Source of the DNA: Cyclobacterium sp. 1_MG-2023
GTDB lineage: Bacteria > Bacteroidota > Bacteroidia > Cytophagales > Cyclobacteriaceae
Length of the DNA: 64,000 nt
Reading direction: 5' to 3'
Assembly: GCF_030546805.1 (NCBI RefSeq)
Contig: NZ_JAUOPC010000019.1
Coordinates: forward strand, 1-64,000
The position numbers and the translations under genes are program-made. Below are positions 8,215-17,322 of this stretch, piece after piece; the first letter of the stretch is position 1, and each line of letters opens with the position of its first letter. The notes under the pieces were generated by a model. The model saw nothing but the letters and a program-made list of their open reading frames with translations, did not search any database and was not told the DNA's origin.

Positions 8215-9216
8215 ATGATGAAGTATCTAAATATAAAAATCTTATTCTTAGCGATTTTCACCTCCACAATTTTACTTTCATGTGAGGAAGATGATGACAT
8301 GGTGACGCCGGTTGAGGAGCTAAATATCCCTTCAAACATAAGTATTGAAGACAATGGTTTCTTCCCGGAAGATGTGGTCTTTGCTAACAACAGCATCTTT
8401 GTCAGTGGTTATGGAGATGGCACAATTAAATCAATAGATTTAAGCCAAGAAACGGCAATTGCTCAAGAATTTGTTGCTGCAGAACATGATTACTATTCAC
8501 GCTGGGGCTTGGCTTCAGATGGGACCGTCTTGTTAAACCTTCTAAACAACCCTAATTTTCAGGACATCACAATGAATGGGCCTAGTAAATTGGTTGAATA
8601 CAATTTGGCAACAGGTGCCAAAACAAATGAGTGGGCACTTCCTGAAAATACAATCGGCAATTCGGTACAAATAGTGGATGGCAAGTATTACGTATGCGAT
8701 TGGAACCCAACCGCAAGAATAATACAAATAGACCCAGCGACCGACAATATAGATGCTACCTGGTACACGAATACTACCGACTGGGTTCCTTCTTCCGGCG
8801 GACTTGGAGGGGTAATTTATAACAACGAAGGAGGATTTTACATCGCTCAAGGAGGGAAATTCTGGTTCCTACCAGTTACCGATGGTACTCCCGGAACTTT
8901 GGAAGAAGTGTCTATTTCCGGTATCAGTTCAATCGATGCCGACGGGATCACTTGGGCAGGGAACAACACATTTTATTATGCAGAAAATGATGCTACTGAC
9001 CCGTCCGGTAACTTTGGTAAAGTATATAAAGTGGAATTAAGCGACCCAACTACGGCCACAGGAAGCATATTGAGAGATGGCTTAAATGATTCATCCGGGG
9101 TGTGGTTTTTTAGCAATAATGATAAAGATTATCTTATAATACTTGAATCACAAATTGGAGTATTCTTTGGGAATAATATAGTTTTACCCTTCAATATTGA
9201 AATCATCGAATTATAA
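8215..9216 (+). CDS. Lipoprotein with SMP-30/NHL-like beta-propeller
   Basis: The 333-residue protein starts MMKYLN, so the second ATG at 8218 is equally possible. It has a lipobox LLSC (Cys 23) followed by the acidic run EEDDD, a typical Bacteroidota lipoprotein start. The rest shows about six repeated units with motifs such as PEDVVFANNSIFVSGYGDG, IIQIDPATDNID, SSIDADGITWAGNNTFYYAEND and GKVYKVELSD. These are typical of gluconolactonase/SMP-30 or NHL-type six-bladed propellers. A surface or periplasmic binding or lactonase role is possible; the metal-binding residues cannot be assigned with confidence. It stands alone. Confidence 0.7.
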   Translation: MMKYLNIKILFLAIFTSTILLSCEEDDDMVTPVEELNIPSNISIEDNGFFPEDVVFANNSIFVSGYGDGTIKSIDLSQETAIAQEFVAAEHDYYSRWGLASDGTVLLNLLNNPNFQDITMNGPSKLVEYNLATGAKTNEWALPENTIGNSVQIVDGKYYVCDWNPTARIIQIDPATDNIDATWYTNTTDWVPSSGGLGGVIYNNEGGFYIAQGGKFWFLPVTDGTPGTLEEVSISGISSIDADGITWAGNNTFYYAENDATDPSGNFGKVYKVELSDPTTATGSILRDGLNDSSGVWFFSNNDKDYLIILESQIGVFFGNNIVLPFNIEIIEL

Positions 9217-9400
9217 ACGTATTTCATGAAATTTAATCTGATCCTTTTCTCAAAAACCCGGCTATTTTGGGACTATTGATAATAAATCAGGACCAAAAAT
9301 AGGGCAATGGTCATTATTAAATTCCCAACAGTCGATTATCATTCGCTAGTCAGAGGCTTTGGAAAAGTAATTTTGATTTCAATTAGAAAATAAATACAAA

Positions 9401-10033
9401 ATGAAATTTATAAGTAAAAATTACGGTTGGATAATTGTAGCCATATTGGCAATATTACCCATGTTTGTCATTTTGAGAATGATAAATCTTGACTTTATCA
9501 ATGGCTTTTCCATCACTTTAGTGGAAGGTACAGGAGAAGGAAGTAGAACAACATTAGAGATGCTATATCATGTTACCGGCGAATTTGCCATTCGCTGGAT
9601 GACCGCTGTTTTGACCTTGACGCCTTTCTATGTTTTATTTGGGGTTAGCAATCTCTATGTGCGACAAGCCATGGGGATTGCAACAGCCATTTGGAGTTTC
9701 TTGCATTTCATCTTTTTTATCTGGGCAGAGGGTTTTCTCGAGACCTTTTCACAATTCAATTATATCGCTGGATTTATTGCAGTATTGATTTTAATTCCAT
9801 TGTTTTTTACTTCTAATCGAAAGTCCATGAAGTGGCTAAAATCAAAATGGAAAAAGTTACAAAGTCTGGCTTATCTAGCCATTATATTGAGTTTGTTGCA
9901 TGTTGCGATTTTAGAAAAGACTTGGATAATCTATGCAGTAATCGTGATTGTAGGATTTATCATCAGAACCCCAACTGTTAAAGAAAGGCTACTTGCTTTT
10001 CGCAAGGAAAAAAGGAGGGTCAATACCTTATAG
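9401..10033 (+). CDS. MsrQ/ferric-reductase-like heme membrane protein
   Basis: The 210-residue protein has six hydrophobic helices. The arrangement TGEFAIRW, LTLTPFYVLF, VRQAMGIATAIWSFLHFIFF and KKLQSLAYLAIILSLLH follows MsrQ, the heme b subunit that passes electrons to the periplasmic methionine sulfoxide reductase MsrP. Candidate heme ligands are H57, H102 and H167. The extra His found in the usual KLHRLVYLA motif is Gln here (Q154). No msrP gene is adjacent, so it is called MsrQ-like only. Family and topology are reasonably clear, the physiological partner is not. Confidence 0.65.
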   Translation: MKFISKNYGWIIVAILAILPMFVILRMINLDFINGFSITLVEGTGEGSRTTLEMLYHVTGEFAIRWMTAVLTLTPFYVLFGVSNLYVRQAMGIATAIWSFLHFIFFIWAEGFLETFSQFNYIAGFIAVLILIPLFFTSNRKSMKWLKSKWKKLQSLAYLAIILSLLHVAILEKTWIIYAVIVIVGFIIRTPTVKERLLAFRKEKRRVNTL

Positions 10034-10189
10034 GATTACTTGAGAAACTAACACCATATTCAAATAAGCTTTTTGTAATTGAAACACTGCAATTAAGTAT
10101 TTCGTTGCCTTAACCCTTTTTTCTCTGGTAACAATAAGATACCTTTAACCATACAATTTTTTAAACAATCCATTAAGGAATATCAATTC

Positions 10190-11296
10190 ATGAAAAAAAC
10201 AAAACTTTTTTACCTATCTGCAATTATGCTATTTATTGCTTGTGTAGGAGAAGACGGTCCACAAGGTATACAAGGAATCAACAGTTTAATAAATATTTCG
10301 GATGAAATGAGTGGAAGTAATTGTGTAAATGGTGGCCTCAGAATTGATGCCGGTTTAGACGACAACTCAAATGGAATACTTGAAAATAACGAAATTCAAA
10401 ATACAAAATATGTCTGCAATGGGATTAATGGAAGCAATAGTCTCACCTCTGTAATAACAGAACCAAGGGGAGAAAACTGTGAAAACGGTGGTATAAAAAT
10501 AAATTCTGGTATAGATATTAATAACAATGCCATCTTAGATGATAGCGAGATTATGTCATCTACATTTGTATGTAATGGAATTGATGGTAATACTAGTTTA
10601 ACCAAAATCACCAATGAAAACTCAGGTTCGAACTGTGAAAATGGAGGGTTAAAAATAGAATATGGACTGGATAAAAACAGTAATGGGGAATTAAATGATA
10701 GTGAGGTTCAATACACAACCTATACATGTAATGGTCTAGATGGCAACTTAAGCCTAATTAACATTACTGATGAAAAAGAAGGAATAATGTGTGAGAATGG
10801 GGGGATTAAAATTGAAGTAGGAATTGACTCAAATAAAAACAATTTATTAGATGATAACGAAATCCATACAACAAAATATGTCTGTAGTAAAACAGATGGA
10901 GTAATAAATGAAGAAATTAGGTTAAAAGTTGCGGATGGCATAGGTTCAAGTGCCAACACAACAAGCTCCACTCCTGTTATAGTTTCGGGTATAACATTTA
11001 CCAAAAGTAATTTTAAAAATGTAGGGGCTATATTTTTTGAATCCGACCCACATGTTGCCAAAAACAATAATTACGCATTACTAGAACTGTACAATATTAC
11101 AGATGGTGTACCAATATCCAATACACTCATTAGGACAAATAATATTTATGATTTAAAAGAGAGTTTAATGACTGATAATATTATTGACTATCTTCCAGAC
11201 CATAAAATTGTTTTGGGAATAAGATTAAGTTCAGAGATTGATGGAGAGTTCTCATCTAGCGGCATCCCCTATTTAATTATAAAAATGGATAATTAA
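10190..11296 (+). CDS. Lipoprotein with collagen-like start and four 52-residue repeats (DUF7151-like)
   Basis: The 368-residue protein has a lipobox FIAC (Cys 18), then a short collagen-like GPQGIQGIN. Four tandem repeats follow with an exact 52-residue period. First cysteines are at 45, 97, 149 and 201, and second cysteines at 76, 128, 180 and 232. Each repeat reads C-x-NGG-(L/I)-I-x-GxD-x-N-x-N-x-x-L-x-x-x-E-I, with the Asp/Asn loop resembling dockerin or EF-hand calcium loops, and ends in YVCNG. I infer one disulfide and one calcium site per repeat. The C-terminal ~130 residues are a beta-rich domain of unknown kind. Similar repeats occur in surface proteins of Bacteroidota and Myxococcota (DUF7151). 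Confidence 0.75.
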   Translation: MKKTKLFYLSAIMLFIACVGEDGPQGIQGINSLINISDEMSGSNCVNGGLRIDAGLDDNSNGILENNEIQNTKYVCNGINGSNSLTSVITEPRGENCENGGIKINSGIDINNNAILDDSEIMSSTFVCNGIDGNTSLTKITNENSGSNCENGGLKIEYGLDKNSNGELNDSEVQYTTYTCNGLDGNLSLINITDEKEGIMCENGGIKIEVGIDSNKNNLLDDNEIHTTKYVCSKTDGVINEEIRLKVADGIGSSANTTSSTPVIVSGITFTKSNFKNVGAIFFESDPHVAKNNNYALLELYNITDGVPISNTLIRTNNIYDLKESLMTDNIIDYLPDHKIVLGIRLSSEIDGEFSSSGIPYLIIKMDN

Positions 11297-11475
11297 AAAA
11301 ACTTTTTTCTATAAAGGCTATGGGCAATAACTTGTTTTGGTCTTATCAGGTAATCTCCTTGAATTTACAGATTGGCCTGTGCTTACCTGGTCAGGTGTTA
11401 ACTCCTGTAATTACTCCAAGTCGAGACTTCTTGCTCATAAGCGTGTGAAAGAAGCCTATTTCAGTAACTACGAAG

Positions 11476-11801
11476 ATGGTGGCAGAAAAGAAAAATATTC
11501 TTAAAGTTATTGACAAATACGACGAAGTAGATGAGAATCTAAGAAAACACGACGCTGATTTTCCAACTGTAGACTATTTACGTTCGATTACATTCGAAGG
11601 CTTAGGAAACAATCACCATATAAATATCAAATGGGGCTTTGGTAAACAACCTTGGCAAGATATTATTGGTGAAGGGAAGGACCATATATCCGTGTTGAAT
11701 CAACGAATCATTTTATTGATGGCCATGGTAAAGCTTCAATTTCCAGATGGAGTAAGGATTTCCAAGCCGAGTTTAAAGCACAATCAGATTGGATGTTACC
11801 C
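11476..11801 (+). pseudogene. Remnant of a DUF1593 (nucleoside-hydrolase-like) gene
   Basis: A 120-codon frame starts at 11476. Its first ~70 residues, with the patterns NLRKHDADFPTVDYLRS and GFGKQPWQDIIGEG, resemble the middle of DUF1593 proteins. From about 11690 the likeness moves to another frame, where 11683-11801 encodes RVESTNHFIDGHGKASISRW and then KDFQAEFKAQSDWMLP before a stop, like the DUF1593 C-terminus. The family is usually over 400 residues, so most of the N-terminal and central parts are missing. A third frame upstream (11332-11502) is open but lacks a start and a clear match. I read the whole as a decayed gene with deletion and frameshift. Confidence 0.5.
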
Positions 11802-11838
11802 TAAAAATTCAACATCTTGCGATAACAGTTGGTATTGA

Positions 11839-12149
11839 TCAACAATAAGTTCGCTTCATATGGGGCAATTAAAAAAATAAACTATATTTATTATTAAAAC
11901 AATTTGCTCCCTAATCTATATGCTTACTTTTCAGGCAATATGGTCGAAAAAACATTTCTGTGTCAATAACTGATACCGCCACTATAATTTCCTTATGGAT
12001 TAGGCAGTTAAATTTATCGAATTAAATAAATGTTATGATATCAGCCCATGGGATGAATTGGCTGAAGTCAAAACGATCAAAAAGGACCTTGAACAATAAA
12101 CCCATGCGGGAGGCCTTGGCTATCAACCAAAACCTCGGCAATAATTAGA
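11839..12149. other. Spacer with a possible short gene remnant
   Basis: A 31-codon open stretch at 12004-12099 ends in a stop, has no start (a TAG precedes it), and reads like a protein C-terminus (AVKFIELNKCYDISPWDELA and onwards). The source is not recognised. Nothing else is seen. Confidence 0.3.
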
Positions 12150-12593
12150 ATGACAAACAGGATAGATAATATTGACAAACACGAATATGGAAATGTGGTG
12201 GCCCTTTGGGAGGCCTCCGTTCGTGCTACCCATCATTTTTTGAAAGAAGAGGACATTGAATATTTTAAACCCCTGATTTTCCATACTTATTTAGATGCAG
12301 TTGAATTAAAAGGTATTAGAAATAAGGATAAGAAAATAATTGGATTTCTCGGAGTAGCCGACCAAAACTTGGAAATGCTGTTTATCCATCCTGATTATAG
12401 AGGAAATAACTTAGGGAAAATATTATTGAAGTATTCAATTGATCAATTAAATGTGTCAAAAGTGGATGTCAATGAACAGAATGAGCAAGCCGTAGGATTT
12501 TATAAGCATTGCGGATTCGAAACCAAAAGGCGCTCAGAATTGGATCCTACAGGAAAACCCTACCCGATTTTACATATGGAATTAAGAAAATAA
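12150..12593 (+). CDS. GNAT family N-acetyltransferase, YjaB-like
   Basis: This 147-residue acetyltransferase matches the YjaB type of E. coli along its length. It has VVALWEASVRATHHFL near the N-terminus, the acetyl-CoA-binding motif LFIHPDYRGNNLGKILL (about 90-106), then DVNEQNEQAVGFYKHCGF and the end GKPYPILHMEL. It transfers an acetyl group from acetyl-CoA to an unknown amine. The cytosolic protein stands alone, 150 bp before a serine hydrolase gene. No SD site is seen, as usual for this group. Confidence 0.85.
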   Translation: MTNRIDNIDKHEYGNVVALWEASVRATHHFLKEEDIEYFKPLIFHTYLDAVELKGIRNKDKKIIGFLGVADQNLEMLFIHPDYRGNNLGKILLKYSIDQLNVSKVDVNEQNEQAVGFYKHCGFETKRRSELDPTGKPYPILHMELRK

Positions 12594-12745
12594 ATGGATA
12601 GTAAGTATCTCTTTATTAGAAAAGCAGTTGCATTGATCAAAGGATTTGCATGAGCCATAAACAGTAAGCCATATAAAGGTTCTAATCCATCATAAAACGG
12701 AACAAAAATTTAACATCTTCTCTTTAGCCACAAACTGACCCAAAA

Positions 12746-13774
12746 ATGATAAAAAATAAAAAAGCCAAATGGATTACAAGGGTGGTATTGCTTGTTGGAA
12801 CTGTTATTTCATTGTTTTACGTGCCATGGATTTTAGTAAAGGCTTGGATATTACCACTACCCGATACAATTCAAGAACAAGTAGATGAAGCCATTGGACA
12901 CGGATTCGATGGAATGATTGTCTACGTCGATCAAGCGGGGAAACCACCGGAATTTTACACAGGAGGCTGGAAGGATAGACAAAAAAGAATTCCTGCCGAC
13001 CCCAATTCTTTGTTCAAAATTGCCAGCATAAGCAAGTTATATGCAGCTGTAGCAGCCACTAAATTGGTCAAAGAAAACCGTTTGTCATTTGACAAAACAC
13101 TTGCGGAATATCTTCCGGAATTAAAAGATAGGATTGAAAATTCAGAAGAAATTACCCTGAAGATGATGATTCAACATCGGTCCGGTATTCCAAATTTTAC
13201 AGATAACCCTGCTTATTGGAACAACGAAGAGGAAAACAGCAAAGATGCCCTAGAGTTTGCCCTCGACTTACCTGCAAAGTTTAAACCAGACAAAGGATAT
13301 GGGTATTCAAACACAAATTATTTGTTATTAAGAAGGATTATGGATGATGTTTTAGGTTATAATCACAACGAATACATCAAAGAAAAAATATTGGTACCCT
13401 TGGGTCTAAAAAACACGTTTTTTTCGATTACTGAGGTTGATTTAGATGATGTAATGAGCGGATACTATGTTGGGTATGAGGAAGATTTCAAAGCCAATGA
13501 ATATGGAATGTTGGCTACAGCAGAAGATGTGGGCGATTTTATTCGCGCCTTAAACGACGGCTCTGTATTTGACGAAGGCGAACAAGAAATCTATCCCTAC
13601 GAATACAACCATGGAGGATTGGTTGTCGGCTATCAAAGCCTTGCCGAATACCACAAAGACATAGACGGGGTAGTGGTTCAATTTATTAATACTACAGATT
13701 TTAATGGTTATGAGTGGAACCTATCGGAAATTACAATTAACCGAATTGTAAAAATCATACGAAAGAATAACTAG
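12746..13774 (+). CDS. Serine hydrolase, class C beta-lactamase/transpeptidase-like
   Basis: The 342-residue protein has an N-terminal membrane anchor (residues 10-32), so it faces the periplasm. The penicilloyl-serine-transferase fold is shown by SISK (nucleophile S94, general base K97), the YSN motif in GYGYSNTNYLLL, and HGG in YNHGGLVVGY. Such proteins range from esterases and D-aminopeptidases to carboxypeptidases; the substrate here is unknown. It is one of three serine hydrolases of this fold in the window (others at 41582 and 61045), and they are not close copies of each other. Confidence 0.85.
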   Translation: MIKNKKAKWITRVVLLVGTVISLFYVPWILVKAWILPLPDTIQEQVDEAIGHGFDGMIVYVDQAGKPPEFYTGGWKDRQKRIPADPNSLFKIASISKLYAAVAATKLVKENRLSFDKTLAEYLPELKDRIENSEEITLKMMIQHRSGIPNFTDNPAYWNNEEENSKDALEFALDLPAKFKPDKGYGYSNTNYLLLRRIMDDVLGYNHNEYIKEKILVPLGLKNTFFSITEVDLDDVMSGYYVGYEEDFKANEYGMLATAEDVGDFIRALNDGSVFDEGEQEIYPYEYNHGGLVVGYQSLAEYHKDIDGVVVQFINTTDFNGYEWNLSEITINRIVKIIRKNN

Positions 13775-14705
13775 CAAACCGGGTTATTTAATAAAGCGAC
13801 AAATAAAGCACATGGACCTAAAAAAAAAGGCTAAAAAAACAATCCCGAATTTTACTCTTCCCTTTTTTTTACCAGATAGGAGTACAACCGTTTTCCTCTC
13901 TTATTATAGATAGCTTATAATAGCAATTGCAAATCTTCCAAATACTACCTAAGTAGTTGTTATGTATAAATTTTGGTTTAACACCCCAAAGATAATTGCA
14001 ATCCTGATCAATTATTTTTTTTGAATTTCACGGGCTTTTTCCCCTCAGCAATTACAGGCTCTACATTTCGATCCCATTTTTCCCATTCTTTGCTATAAAC
14101 TTACCTTTTCCATAATAGAATTACTCCTTTATAATTGTTCATCAATAAAAACACCAAAAGAAAATATACATTAACAACAAGAGAATGTTGAAATCTTGGT
14201 AAAGGAGTAGTAAGTTAATTAAACAAAAAGAACTTTAAATCAGGGTACAATTTACCGCAAATGAACAAAACAAAGAGTTTAAACCTGAAATATTTAAGTT
14301 TGGAGAAGAAGTCGTGCTTTAGGCAATAATATAGGATAGAACCGTGAAGGGGGCTCCGTAGATACAGGTCACGTATCTAACCTTCAGTCCGGCTCTTCGC
14401 TAAAATGGTCCTTCTGGATCATATATTGACACATGGTCCTGCTTAAGATGGCGCTAACCCAACACCTTGCTTCTCATCAAATCTGGCCGAAATTCAACCT
14501 TCAATATTAGCCACTTAATTAAATTCGGGTAACAGCTTGTCTCGAAATTAATTGGGAACTCAGGCGCTTAAGAGATCCAGATGAAACTCGGTACCAGCCA
14601 CGGATATGCTTCGGCACAGGTTTTGACCCGTTGGAGCGATCAGCTTTTTGACCTATATTTACCAGTCAAGGTGGCCAAGCCTTACTTTATCATTAGTAGC
14701 TATCA
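13775..14705. other. 930-bp spacer with decayed sequence
   Basis: There is no intact gene. On the minus strand, 14012-14098 is a 28-codon open remnant ending in a stop, with KEWEKWDRNVEPVIAEGKKP, preceded by an in-frame TAA; it resembles the tail of a secreted enzyme, perhaps a sulfatase. On the plus strand, 14261-14329 encodes a 22-residue Lys/Leu-rich peptide. A small inverted repeat GATAC/GTATC lies near 14357-14378. The region looks like accumulated debris. Confidence 0.4.
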
Positions 14706-15275
14706 ATGGAAAATCTAATCAATCGTATACAATCAAAAGTCACTTTAAACCCATACGAGATTGATTTGATCAAAAACCAGTTCATTACTGAAAAAATTTC
14801 AGCGCAAACCATACTTTTAAAAGCCGGAGCAGTGGAACGGTATATTTATTTCTTAGATACCGGAATTGTTAAAGGTTATCAAAATATTGATGGAAAAATT
14901 GTAGTGCAGCACCTTGTAGGAGATCAAGATTTTTTCACCTCTTTGGATAGTTTTATGACCCAAACACCGGCATTAGATTATTATGAAACCATTACGGATT
15001 GTAGCCTTGTGAAAATTTCAAAATCAGGTTTTGATATTTTACAGAGAGAAACAAAATTTTGGGACCTTTTTGTCAAAGAAATAACCAATGAACATTTAAG
15101 CTGCAAGTTAGAACGGGTGAAAGATTTTCAAATATTAACGGCAAAAGAACGCTATCAAAAATTTGTCCGGCAATACCCTAAATTAGCTTTAAATGTATCC
15201 ATAGACAATATCGCTTCATTTTTAGGTATGGAGCCCCAATCTTTAAGCCGCATTAGAAAACAAATCGCTATCTAA
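14706..15275 (+). CDS. Crp/Fnr family transcriptional regulator
   Basis: The 189-residue protein has an N-terminal cyclic-nucleotide-binding-like beta-roll (residues 10-120; ERYIYFLDTGIVKGYQ) and a C-terminal helix-turn-helix (SIDNIASFLGMEPQSLSRIRKQ, 165-187). The Arg and Glu of the cAMP phosphate cassette are not evident, and no Fe-S cysteine cluster is present, so the ligand is unknown. It sits 61 bp upstream of an SDR gene on the same strand, and a palindrome lies in the spacer. The same arrangement occurs at 60784-59277, suggesting a recurring regulator-dehydrogenase module. Confidence 0.85.
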   Translation: MENLINRIQSKVTLNPYEIDLIKNQFITEKISAQTILLKAGAVERYIYFLDTGIVKGYQNIDGKIVVQHLVGDQDFFTSLDSFMTQTPALDYYETITDCSLVKISKSGFDILQRETKFWDLFVKEITNEHLSCKLERVKDFQILTAKERYQKFVRQYPKLALNVSIDNIASFLGMEPQSLSRIRKQIAI

Positions 15276-15311
15276 CAAATGTTATTCTTCAGCTCATAAA
15301 AGGTCTCGAAA

Positions 15312-15325
15312 TTTGTTCAAACAAA
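15312..15325 (+). promoter_or_regulatory. Palindrome in the Crp-SDR spacer, candidate operator
   Basis: TTTGTTCAAACAAA is a perfect 6-bp inverted repeat around CA, 11 bases before the SDR ATG at 15337. The TTG/CAA edges resemble Crp/Fnr sites, though the spacing is two bases shorter than the usual TTG-N8-CAA. Confidence 0.35.
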
Positions 15326-15336
15326 ATTTAAGAAGA

Positions 15337-16329
15337 ATGAGTACAGAAATTTCATTGGTTACAGGTGGAAATGGTCATTTAGGGAACAATTTAGTTAGGC
15401 TACTGCTTTCTAAAAATATAAAAGTACGAACGACTGTTAGAGATATTGACAACAAAGAACCATTTAAAGGCCTAGATTGTGATGTTGTTCAAGCCGATAT
15501 TACCGATAAGGAATCTCTTAAAAAAGCCTTCCTAGGAATCACCAACCTATATGCCGTAGCAGCAAATTTTAGTATGTGGGCTAGAAACCCTAAAATTGAA
15601 ATCTACGACAATAACATGCAAGGAACCCAAAATGTCTTTGACATTGCCAAAGAATGTGGGATCAAAAACATCGTTTATGTAAGTTCAGTCGCTAGTTTAG
15701 ATTTTACGAAATTACCGGCCAATGTAGCCAATGGGTATAATAAGGACCGAAAAAATTGGTATTATAATTCTAAAAATGATTCGGATAAGTTGGCCTTAGC
15801 ATTGGGAGAAAAATATGGCATCAAAACTGTTCTGGTTTTGCCCTCCGCAATGATTGGTTCTGTAGCTTTCAATTTAAGCTATTCTAACAAACTCGTATGG
15901 CAGATTTTAAAGGGGGAAATACCCGTTGACACCAATATTACGTTGAACTGGGTAGATGTGAAAGATGTAGCTTTAGGTACTTATAAAGCTATGATAAAAG
16001 GCAGGGATGGTGAAAGATATATCTTATCTAACGAGAAACACACTTCATTACAAGAAAGTGTAAAAATCGCAGCCAACTTATTTCCTGAACTAAAATTAAA
16101 AACTCCTAAAAAAGTACCAAAAATTCTATTGTATACGGTAGCCGGTTTAATGGAATTTAGCAGTAAAATCACTGGAAAAGAGCCGCTCTTACAGAGACAA
16201 TACCTGGATATGTTTTATGGTTTAAAACAAGATTATGACATCAGTAAATCAAGAAAAGAATTAGGCTTTAATCCTCTACCCTCTAAAAAAGCTTTGGAAA
16301 ATGCGCTAAGCTATTTAAAAAACCATTAA
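15337..16329 (+). CDS. NAD(P)-dependent epimerase/dihydroflavonol-reductase-like SDR
   Basis: Starting at the ATG at 15337, this is a 330-residue extended short-chain dehydrogenase. The open frame continues upstream to a TTG that is less likely as a start. The N-terminus carries the Rossmann dinucleotide motif TGGNGHLGNNLV. Further on come the DITD acidic turn, VYVSSVASLD and the YNKDRKNWYYNSK region, where Tyr-x-x-x-Lys is expected (YYNSK fits). The family reduces or epimerises sugar or flavonoid-like carbonyls; the substrate is not known. It is preceded by a Crp/Fnr regulator, with which it probably forms a regulatory pair. Confidence 0.8.
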   Translation: MSTEISLVTGGNGHLGNNLVRLLLSKNIKVRTTVRDIDNKEPFKGLDCDVVQADITDKESLKKAFLGITNLYAVAANFSMWARNPKIEIYDNNMQGTQNVFDIAKECGIKNIVYVSSVASLDFTKLPANVANGYNKDRKNWYYNSKNDSDKLALALGEKYGIKTVLVLPSAMIGSVAFNLSYSNKLVWQILKGEIPVDTNITLNWVDVKDVALGTYKAMIKGRDGERYILSNEKHTSLQESVKIAANLFPELKLKTPKKVPKILLYTVAGLMEFSSKITGKEPLLQRQYLDMFYGLKQDYDISKSRKELGFNPLPSKKALENALSYLKNH

Positions 16330-16432
16330 AAAGTCGCCCAAGAAAAACGGACATACGGGTCCGAGAGGCATAATGGCAGATATATTAGAAATGTCTATAA
16401 TAATTACATGGGTAAGATAAAACTTTTGATCA

Positions 16433-17248
16433 ATGAACTACCAAACATTTCAACCCCACCCAGATTTAGAAGCTTTTGTAAGTTGTTACTGGACCTTAGA
16501 AGCCCCTGCACAAAATAAAACAGAAAGACAGCGGATTATTCCGGACGGTTGCATTGAAATGGCATTTATACTTGGAGACGACATTAAACGATACACTTCC
16601 CAAGATGAATTTATCTTTCAGCCTCGTGCGATGGTACTTGGTCAGATAATGAAACCATTTTATATCGAGCCAACAGGCAAGGTAAATACATTTGCCATTC
16701 GATTTTATCCCTACGGATTTGCCAATTTTGTTAACCAACCCATTAAAAATTTAGCCAATAAAGAAACACCAATAGACGTATTGTTTGGAGCGGAAAAGGC
16801 AAAAGAATTGGAACAAAAAATAATTGAGGCAAAAGACGACAAACATCGAATAGAAATCATAGAAAACTTCTTTTTAGAAAAACTAAATGACAAAACAACC
16901 ATAGATCACATAGTAAAACATACCATAGATGCCCTCCTATCATCGAATGGAACTGCATCTATAAGCACCATTCTTCAACAAGACTTATCTAAAAGAAGAC
17001 AACTGGAAAGAAAATTCATAAAACAAATTGGGGTGAGTCCAAAACAATTAGGTAAGGTAATTCGATTACAAACCGCTTTAAAAATGTTGCTCAACAGAAA
17101 GACAGAAAACCTTACCAATATTGCCTACGAAAGTGACTATTTCGATCAAGCACATTTTATAAAAGACTTTAAGGAATTTACAGGAATTAACCCAAAAGCA
17201 TTTTTAGGGAATGAAAACATGGCACTTTCTACCCTTTTCTACAAATAG
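16433..17248 (+). CDS. AraC family transcriptional regulator with DUF6597 domain
   Basis: The 271-residue cytosolic regulator has an N-terminal DUF6597-type sensor (FQPHPDLEAFVSCYWTLE, IIPDGCIEMAFILGD, FAIRFYPYGF; residues 5-110). A helical linker follows, then a C-terminal double helix-turn-helix (SKRRQLERKFIKQIGVSPKQ and NIAYESDYFDQAHFIKDFKE, about 183-260). It probably controls neighbouring genes: an SDR gene lies 100 bp upstream and the lipoprotein VOC gene 74 bp downstream, all on the plus strand. The ligand is unknown. Confidence 0.9.
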   Translation: MNYQTFQPHPDLEAFVSCYWTLEAPAQNKTERQRIIPDGCIEMAFILGDDIKRYTSQDEFIFQPRAMVLGQIMKPFYIEPTGKVNTFAIRFYPYGFANFVNQPIKNLANKETPIDVLFGAEKAKELEQKIIEAKDDKHRIEIIENFFLEKLNDKTTIDHIVKHTIDALLSSNGTASISTILQQDLSKRRQLERKFIKQIGVSPKQLGKVIRLQTALKMLLNRKTENLTNIAYESDYFDQAHFIKDFKEFTGINPKAFLGNENMALSTLFYK

Positions 17249-17290
17249 CCGGGTGTCGCATTTTTACAATTTCCAAAAAATTATGTAGGC

Positions 17291-17298
17291 TACATTTG
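17291..17298 (+). promoter_or_regulatory. TAnnTTTG -7 promoter box
   Basis: TACATTTG matches the Bacteroidota -7 consensus and lies 24 bases before the ATG at 17323, favouring that start and independent transcription of the VOC gene. Confidence 0.5.
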
Positions 17299-17322
17299 TT
17301 TTGTCAATTCAAACAAAGCAAT

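Noticed and set aside
12004-12099. 31-codon open stretch ending in a stop, protein-like in composition
   Set aside because: No start codon and preceded by TAG; too short to assign to a family, so only mentioned in the spacer entry.
1-14705. Reading the whole left part as an integron cassette array
   Set aside because: Only one GTTRRRY core was found, no RYYYAAC partner, and the visible recombinase looks like the IS91-associated type rather than IntI. Kept only as a low-confidence idea for 817-884.
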